Shown here one piece after another: positions 59,007-64,000 of a stretch of 64,000 bases of DNA. Numbering within the stretch: the first letter of the stretch is position 1; each line of letters opens with the position of its first letter. The position numbers were made by a program, and so were the translations under genes. The notes under the pieces were generated by a model, which saw only the letters and a program-made list of their open reading frames with translations, had not been told where the DNA came from and searched no databases. Source of the stretch: Nitrospira sp. SG-bin1 (GTDB lineage Bacteria; Nitrospirota; Nitrospiria; Nitrospirales; Nitrospiraceae); NCBI GenBank assembly GCA_002083365.1, contig LVWS01000033.1, positions 434,001 through 498,000 of the forward strand, read 5' to 3'.

Positions 59007-59456
59007 ATGAGAGCGGTCATCCAGCGTGTCACCAATGCGTCGGTGGAAGTGGATGGAAAGATTGTGGGCCGGATCCAACAGGGTGTATTGGTTTTGTTGG
59101 GTGTCGCCAAAGGCGATGGCGAGTCCGATATGCAGTATCTGATCGACAAGATCCGGACCCTCCGCATTTTTGCCGATGAACAGGGGAAGATGAATCGATC
59201 GCTGACGGAGGTAGGTGGCGCGGTGTTGTTGGTCTCCCAATTCACGCTTCTCGGTCGGACAACGAATGGTCGCCGTCCCAGTTTTGACGAAGCTGCTCCT
59301 CCGGACTCGGCCAAGCATCTCTATGAACAGGTCGTGGATCGTCTGCGAACATCGGGCACGCTGGTTGAAACGGGTGTCTTTGCCGCGCATATGCACGTGA
59401 CTTTGGTGAACGACGGGCCGGTGACGTTCATCGTGGACAGTCGGGAACGACGGTGA
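59007..59456 (+). CDS. dtd: D-aminoacyl-tRNA deacylase
   Basis: Dtd hydrolyses D-aminoacyl-tRNAs. The 149 residues include MRAVIQRVTNASVEVDG at the start, LLVSQFTLLGRTTNGRRPSF (SQFTL active-site motif) and VNDGPVTFIVDSR (the GP cis-peptide motif). Length and all key motifs agree. Confidence 0.97.
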   Translation: MRAVIQRVTNASVEVDGKIVGRIQQGVLVLLGVAKGDGESDMQYLIDKIRTLRIFADEQGKMNRSLTEVGGAVLLVSQFTLLGRTTNGRRPSFDEAAPPDSAKHLYEQVVDRLRTSGTLVETGVFAAHMHVTLVNDGPVTFIVDSRERR

Positions 59457-59573
59457 GGCAGTCTCAAGATTTCGAGGGGCAGCTCCGATAGAATCGATGA
59501 GAGTGAAAGCCGGTTTCCGGGCGAGATCTGGTATACTGAACACGAGTCTCATCGGACTTCGCGGGAGGTGAAG

Positions 59574-60140
59574 ATGGGCACCAAAGTTCCGCCGCGCCAT
59601 CCGCTTCGACAACTCTTCGGCGCCTTGACCGAGAAGAGCTTCACGGAACATCTCGGCTGGCCCGATGCCAAGGTGACCTCGTACGTCACCGACCTGCTGG
59701 TCGATTTTACCCACACGGATCAGCTCTATAAAATCCGAAATCGCGAGAATCAGCCGATTGATTCGGTCGTGGAATTGCTTTTTGAATCCGAAGTCATGCT
59801 CGAAGCACAATCGTTGGATCGTGAGCGAGACGTCCATCGCCATATCGGCGACTTTACGTTGTTCATGGCCGGGTTGTTTCCTGAATATCTGCGGCGGCTC
59901 AAGTCGGTCGGACGCATTTATCACAAGGACTTCCTCGTGGATTATGTGAAGACAGGCAAGCGGTCGTACGGCATCGTCGCGCAGATCGGCCGTGATGACG
60001 CGGAAACCAACTTGCCCCTGTTTCAAAAATTGTCCGAGAACTTTGAACTCTGCGTGACGGGGCTGGGATTTGTCCGATCCGATCTGGATCGTATGCAGGA
60101 TCCGGCTTATCAGAGGACCAGAGAGCTTCTCTTGAATTGA
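59574..60140 (+). CDS. Conserved-looking hypothetical protein, 188 aa
   Basis: ATG 59574 is preceded by GGGAGGTGA, a strong ribosome site. The soluble protein has no recognised family; it contains VTSYVTDLLVDFTHTDQLY, ERDVHRHIGDFTLFMAGLF and FELCVTGLGFVRSDLDRM and looks alpha-helical. It overlaps the next gene by 4 bases (TTGA), so they are probably coupled. Confidence 0.7.
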   Translation: MGTKVPPRHPLRQLFGALTEKSFTEHLGWPDAKVTSYVTDLLVDFTHTDQLYKIRNRENQPIDSVVELLFESEVMLEAQSLDRERDVHRHIGDFTLFMAGLFPEYLRRLKSVGRIYHKDFLVDYVKTGKRSYGIVAQIGRDDAETNLPLFQKLSENFELCVTGLGFVRSDLDRMQDPAYQRTRELLLN

Positions 60141-61021
60141 ACGAGACCCGCCCAATCATCCTCGCACATGGGGGTGCCGGCTCCCGCGCCATGACCTCGC
60201 CACAGGCGGCGTGCCTACGTGCCGCCTTGAAGGTCGGGTACCATTTCCTGGATCGTGGCAGTTCATCGCTTATGGCGGTGGAGCAGACCATTCGCGTGCT
60301 CGAGCGCAGTGGACTGTTCAATGCGGGCAACGGGGCGCTGCTCCAGCTGGATGGAGTGCGGCGGATGGATGCCTCTCTCATGGAAGGGGATAGCCTGCGC
60401 GCCGGTGCGGTGGCATCAATCGAAGGCATCGTTCATCCGATCAGCGCCGCCAGGCGCGTGATGGAAGAAACCGATCATGTGTTGCTCGTGGGGCCGATGG
60501 CGACGAAGTTCGCCCGGTATTTCAAGATGGAGCGCCAGCAGTCCACGGGAAAGCCGCGCCGGTTTTACTACGAAACGGCTCTCCGACAAACCGCACACAA
60601 GCGGGAACGGCATGGCACGGTCGGGGCGGTGGCGCTCGATCGAACCGGGACGGTGGCTGCCGGTGCTTCGACCGGCGGAATCGATTTCATGGTGCCGGGC
60701 CGCGTCGGGGATACGCCGATCATCGGCTGCGGGGTCTATGCGGATAATGAGACCGGCGCCGTCTCGATGACGGGATGGGGCGAGAGCATCATCCGCTTGG
60801 CGGTGGCCATGGAAATCTGCGACCGACTAGGGAAAAGAACCACACCGGCTATAGCAGCACGACTTGTCCTGCAAAAGTTGGTCGCTAGGATAAACGGATC
60901 CGCGGGATGCCTGGTCCTTGCTCCTGACGGGCGATTCACCGTTCATCATTCCACCCCTCGCATGATGGCGGGGTACTGGGCCGGACGCGGAACCCCCATA
61001 GTCGAAGATTCCTTCCGATAG
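60137..61021 (+). CDS. Isoaspartyl peptidase/L-asparaginase (plant-type Ntn hydrolase)
   Basis: The start is a TTG overlapping the previous stop. The 294-residue protein begins with IILAHGGAGS, has GLFNAGNGALL and MDASLMEG, and the autocleavage/nucleophile site HGTVGAVALD, with Thr161 as nucleophile. GRVGDTPIIGCGVYADNETG and MTGWGE follow. Maturation splits the protein into alpha and beta chains before Thr161. It removes beta-aspartyl residues or asparagine; substrate preference cannot be told. No signal peptide. Confidence 0.9.
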   Translation: MNETRPIILAHGGAGSRAMTSPQAACLRAALKVGYHFLDRGSSSLMAVEQTIRVLERSGLFNAGNGALLQLDGVRRMDASLMEGDSLRAGAVASIEGIVHPISAARRVMEETDHVLLVGPMATKFARYFKMERQQSTGKPRRFYYETALRQTAHKRERHGTVGAVALDRTGTVAAGASTGGIDFMVPGRVGDTPIIGCGVYADNETGAVSMTGWGESIIRLAVAMEICDRLGKRTTPAIAARLVLQKLVARINGSAGCLVLAPDGRFTVHHSTPRMMAGYWAGRGTPIVEDSFR

Positions 61022-61034
61022 CAGAGGACTTGCC

Positions 61035-62021
61035 GTGGCCCGTCGCAAAGGACGGAAACCCAAACGCTATAGCCAGGTCGCGCGTGTCAGCGTCATGCTT
61101 CGCCGGCTCATTGGTGGGGCGACGGTGGGAGAATTGGCCGATGAGCTGCAAGTCACAAAGCGTCAGGTTCACCGAGATCTGCAACAGATCGAAGATTCAG
61201 GTTATCCCCTGGAACAGGATGAGGGAAGGTGGAAACTTCTTCCCGGCTTCAAGGGGCTCGAAGTCGCGGTGTCGCCGTATGAGCTGATGTCGCTCCATCT
61301 CGCACAGAGCCATCTTGCGTACTTGAAAGGCACGCAGTTTGTTGAGGACCTGGAGGCGGTCATCAGGAAAGTCGAAGCAGGCCTTCCCGATAAAGTCAGA
61401 AATCATCTTGAGCGAATCGTCACGGCGTTTGCGCCTCTCCAGCGGCCGGTCCGACCCTATGCGGCTCAAAGGCAAGTCATCGAGTCCGTACGGAAGGCAC
61501 TGCTTCGCCAGCTTACGGTCGTTCTGCATGGTTATCGGAAGCCGGGAGAACGTCCACAAGATTACAAGGTGAATCCCTATGGGCTGATCCTGTACCAGTA
61601 CGGTCTGTATCTCATCGGGTATTCCCATCAAGCGGAAGAGCTGAGAATGTTCGCGCTGGAGCGAATCAAGAGCATCACGGTCACGGAAGACATGTTTGAC
61701 CTCCCCCTGTCTATATCCCTTGCGGACCGGCTCGACCGTGCCTTCGGGTTGATCGAAGAGCTTCCGCAGGAAGTGAAAATCTGGATTGCGCCGGAGTGGG
61801 CCTATTTCGTCAAAGAACGAAGCTGGCATCCGACACAGAGGATCGAGCTCCAGAAAGACGGTTCCGTCATTCTGACCATGCGTTGCGGCGGCCTCGACGA
61901 ACTGACCGCCTGGGTGCTCTCATTCGGACCGGCGGCAAAGGTGCTAGGCCCGCAATCGCTTATCGATCAGGTATCCAGCCAATTGACTGCCGCCGCACAA
62001 TCGTATCGATCCTCCCGCTAG
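61035..62021 (+). CDS. HTH-WYL transcriptional regulator
   Basis: GTG 61035 starts a basic lead and an HTH_11-type helix-turn-helix (SVMLRRLIGGATVGELADEL and VTKRQVHRDLQQIEDSGYPL). A WYL domain follows from about residue 140, with QDYKVNPYGLILYQYGLYLIGYS, then the WCX-like C-terminus with IWIAPEWAYFVKER. WYL proteins bind ligands such as nucleic acids or nucleotides and often control defence or DNA-damage genes. It is the last gene of the housekeeping run before the accessory genes. Confidence 0.88.
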   Translation: MARRKGRKPKRYSQVARVSVMLRRLIGGATVGELADELQVTKRQVHRDLQQIEDSGYPLEQDEGRWKLLPGFKGLEVAVSPYELMSLHLAQSHLAYLKGTQFVEDLEAVIRKVEAGLPDKVRNHLERIVTAFAPLQRPVRPYAAQRQVIESVRKALLRQLTVVLHGYRKPGERPQDYKVNPYGLILYQYGLYLIGYSHQAEELRMFALERIKSITVTEDMFDLPLSISLADRLDRAFGLIEELPQEVKIWIAPEWAYFVKERSWHPTQRIELQKDGSVILTMRCGGLDELTAWVLSFGPAAKVLGPQSLIDQVSSQLTAAAQSYRSSR

Positions 62022-62099
62022 CTCTCTCCACCATCCAGAGACCTATTCTGTCACGCCTCCGTGTTAGGGTTGCCCTCGCACATGGGGAAGGAGGAAACC

Positions 62100-63335
62100 A
62101 TGAGTGAGTCCCTGTATCTCCAGAGAATAAGCGATCGATTTCTTGCCGCGCACCCGCGCGAAGCAGGCTGGGTTGTTCATCAAATCGATGGAGACTCTGG
62201 TCGCGAGATGTCGCTGAACTACCTATTGGATTGCCTCCGAGAGTGGCACGCGGCGGCAATAACACGTCGCATGGCCTTCCCGCTCGTTACAGCAAGAGGA
62301 TTTCGGAATTGGAACGCTGCTTCCGATGAGGCGAACGCTTATAGCTGGCGAGGAACCATTGAATTAGTCTGGAACGGCCACGACATCCACTGTCACAAGT
62401 TTTCGCTCGTGATAGGCAACGGCTTCGCCGAGATCTATTTCGTTGCAACCAAGTCCCTTGCAGCTTTGCGGGATCTTCTTCTTGTTCTGGACCGGTACGG
62501 CAAAGACCGGCACAAAGATAAGAAAGAGATTTATGTCGTCAATGGCGACAACATTCCGGTGACTGCAAGCTCCTGGGATGATCTGGTGTTACCCGCTCCC
62601 ATGGCGCTAGATATTCGGACCAACGTGGAGGGATTTTTTGCCAGTCCAGAGCGGTATGCCTATCTGGGCATTCCGCATCGTCGAGGATTTCTGTTCGTCG
62701 GGCCGCCAGGCTGCGGGAAAACGCTCACGCTCAAGACACTGGCTTCCAACACACCGGCGAAATTTGTTTCAGTGGTTGGGAGAGCGGATGTGGACGATGG
62801 CATGCTTCGCTATGCCATGGATCTGGCCGAGAAGTCTACTCCGGCAGTTGTCCTGCTGGAGGATCTCGACCGGATGGTGCAGACCAAGGGGATTTCGCTA
62901 TCCCACTTCTTGAACCTGTTAGACGGACTCAAGGTACTGAACGGAGTGCTGGTGATCGCGACCTGCAACGAGCCGGATAAACTCGACCCAGCCCTGATTC
63001 ACCGCCCGAGCCGGTTCGACCGGGTCTGGCGGTTTGACCTGCCTAAGTATGAACAACGTCTTGAACTTCTCCGCAGGAAAGGAGGAACATTCTTCTCCGA
63101 ATCGGCGCTAGAGACAACGGCTAGACGGTCCGAAGGGTTCTCGATGGCTTACGTTCAGGAGATTGTAGTGAGTGCTCTCCTTGAATGCACGCATGACGAC
63201 ATGCCACCGAACGACGACCATCTGTTCAAAAGCTTGGATATGCTCCGTACACAACGCAAAGAGGCTTCGAAGCCAGGGGAATCGATGGACGAACGAGAGA
63301 CAGTTGGATTTTGTGCGTCGGGGAATGGGAACTGA
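62100..63335 (+). CDS. AAA+ ATPase with an N-terminal domain of unknown function
   Basis: GGAGGAAACC lies before ATG 62100. The N-terminal 170 residues have no recognised family. The AAA domain has Walker A GPPGCGKT (201-208), Walker B LLEDLDR (252-258), sensor 1 IATCNEPD and RPSRFDRVWRF with arginine residues. The layout resembles Bcs1/CDC48-type single-AAA proteins. The last 50 residues are charged. Base composition shifts towards AT in this gene's neighbour downstream. A role in defence or quality control is only a guess. Confidence 0.82.
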   Translation: MSESLYLQRISDRFLAAHPREAGWVVHQIDGDSGREMSLNYLLDCLREWHAAAITRRMAFPLVTARGFRNWNAASDEANAYSWRGTIELVWNGHDIHCHKFSLVIGNGFAEIYFVATKSLAALRDLLLVLDRYGKDRHKDKKEIYVVNGDNIPVTASSWDDLVLPAPMALDIRTNVEGFFASPERYAYLGIPHRRGFLFVGPPGCGKTLTLKTLASNTPAKFVSVVGRADVDDGMLRYAMDLAEKSTPAVVLLEDLDRMVQTKGISLSHFLNLLDGLKVLNGVLVIATCNEPDKLDPALIHRPSRFDRVWRFDLPKYEQRLELLRRKGGTFFSESALETTARRSEGFSMAYVQEIVVSALLECTHDDMPPNDDHLFKSLDMLRTQRKEASKPGESMDERETVGFCASGNGN

Positions 63336-63477
63336 AAAAGCAACGCGTGATGTGATACCTCTAAGGGAGCTGTGGCTTTTTAAATGATAATTGGTAAGTA
63401 TGGCTAGGATTTAAGTCCTATGCGTCCTGTGCATGGTTGAGGGGTAGGCGTGTTCTTAAATTGGCCTTAGGAGGTTT

Positions 63478-64000
63478 ATGAATCCGATAAATCGTGAAAT
63501 CATTGATGAAACGACGAAGAAGTTCGCAGATGATCCTGAAGTGGCGAATCGGCTTTTGTGGTGGCTTCGGAATGGGCACTCATGTGAGCGATGGTTCCAG
63601 TTTGAGTGGGCATATAAATTAGAGTCAGTTTTGAAAGGCCAGTTGCCAGATACTTACTCGATAGGTTGTGAGAGAAACGGTGTTGACATTGTAATCTATG
63701 AAAAACCTTTCAAGTTCCCATTGGATCAGCAAAATGTTTCTGCCGGGATCGAGATAAAGTGGTGCGGGAACTGGTCTGCTACCAGCAGCGTTGCTGAAAC
63801 GAGGAAAGACCTCAAAAAAATTCAAGAAAACATAAAGTATAATTATCCTGCTCTGGCTCTCTCGTTTTGGCTTTTCGCGACACCATCTGAAAACAATGAT
63901 CCGTTCTATTCTTGGATCGCTAAACAGATAAAAAAGGGAAAGGTAAATAGCGAAACATTGAAACGCAACCTAACTTCCCTTGGGCCTGATATTGAGACTG
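63478..64000 (+). CDS. Partial PD-(D/E)XK-like hypothetical protein, 3' end outside window
   Basis: A TTAGGAGGTTT ribosome site precedes ATG 63478. The frame is open to the end of the window (174 codons). It has WFQFEWAYKLESVL (helix with Glu), then GVDIVIYEKPF and SAGIEIKWCGNW, i.e. Asp then Glu-x-Lys as in PD-(D/E)XK enzymes, and a late helix ETRKDLKKIQEN. Composition is clearly more AT-rich than the core genes, suggesting acquired DNA. The exact family is not recognised. Confidence 0.6.
   Translation, partial: MNPINREIIDETTKKFADDPEVANRLLWWLRNGHSCERWFQFEWAYKLESVLKGQLPDTYSIGCERNGVDIVIYEKPFKFPLDQQNVSAGIEIKWCGNWSATSSVAETRKDLKKIQENIKYNYPALALSFWLFATPSENNDPFYSWIAKQIKKGKVNSETLKRNLTSLGPDIET

Noticed and set aside
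1..64000. CRISPR arrays, insertion sequences or rRNA genes
   Set aside because: I found no regularly spaced repeats, transposase-like products or rRNA sequence anywhere in the window.

Overview
The window looks like GC-rich chromosome from a diderm, free-living bacterium. LPS biosynthesis and assembly genes (lpxC, lptE), many lipobox proteins, a two-haem cytochrome c peroxidase, a B-type (three-gene) succinate dehydrogenase/fumarate reductase, PPK2, bactofilin, LemA/TPM proteins and PilZ proteins all fit this. The protein style reminds me of Nitrospirota (Nitrospira-like), but that is an impression from family recognition; no rRNA or other decisive marker is present.

Layout. (1) 1-3121 is an accessory edge. 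It holds two short ORFs each followed by an attC-like recombination site (integron cassette style), a VRR-NUC fragment, a ParE-type toxin/antitoxin pair, and a nucleotidyltransferase gene with a one-base frameshift plus its small partner. (2) 3326-11621 is core housekeeping: der, a YrfG-like nucleotidase, a methyltransferase, leuS-lptE-holA, rpsT, pyrF and tRNA-His. (3) 11765-19966 is a loose set of small membrane, secreted and lipid-anchored proteins, an RNase H-like protein, a PilZ protein, a DUF4403 lipoprotein and an HI0933-type flavoprotein. (4) 20096-29637 is a carbohydrate block. A GH32 lipoprotein is followed by a tightly packed surface-polysaccharide operon: GT4 glycosyltransferase, Wzm/Wzt-type ABC exporter, a nucleotidyltransferase-kinase fusion, a HAD phosphatase-nucleotidyltransferase fusion, an unrecognised protein and a WavE-like protein. 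(5) 29738-40227 carries two MscS-type channels, a zinc-ribbon microprotein behind triple TTAAC repeats, exonuclease III, an oxyR/dps/cytochrome c peroxidase peroxide-defence group, an FGE-like protein, PPK2 and a MauE-like protein.

(6) 40228-41016 has no clear gene but contains a strong terminator-like hairpin. (7) 41017-48581 has GDPD, a stand-alone ParB-domain protein, phhB, a cobalamin-type RiPP-maturase-like radical SAM protein with a convergent AhpD-like protein, suhB, a HARE-HTH protein behind a near-consensus promoter, a lysine-rich micro-ORF and lpxC. (8) 49179-52599 is sdhCAB. (9) 52803-62021 runs PilZ, a lemA-TPM-TPM operon, bactofilin, murJ, ogt, dtd, an unknown, an isoaspartyl peptidase and a WYL regulator. 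(10) 62100-64000 begins another accessory stretch with an AAA+ ATPase and a truncated PD-(D/E)XK-like protein.

The most promising leads are the polysaccharide cluster with two unusual nucleotidyltransferase fusions, the radical SAM maturase lacking an obvious precursor, and the cassette-like left edge. None is proven novel from sequence alone.
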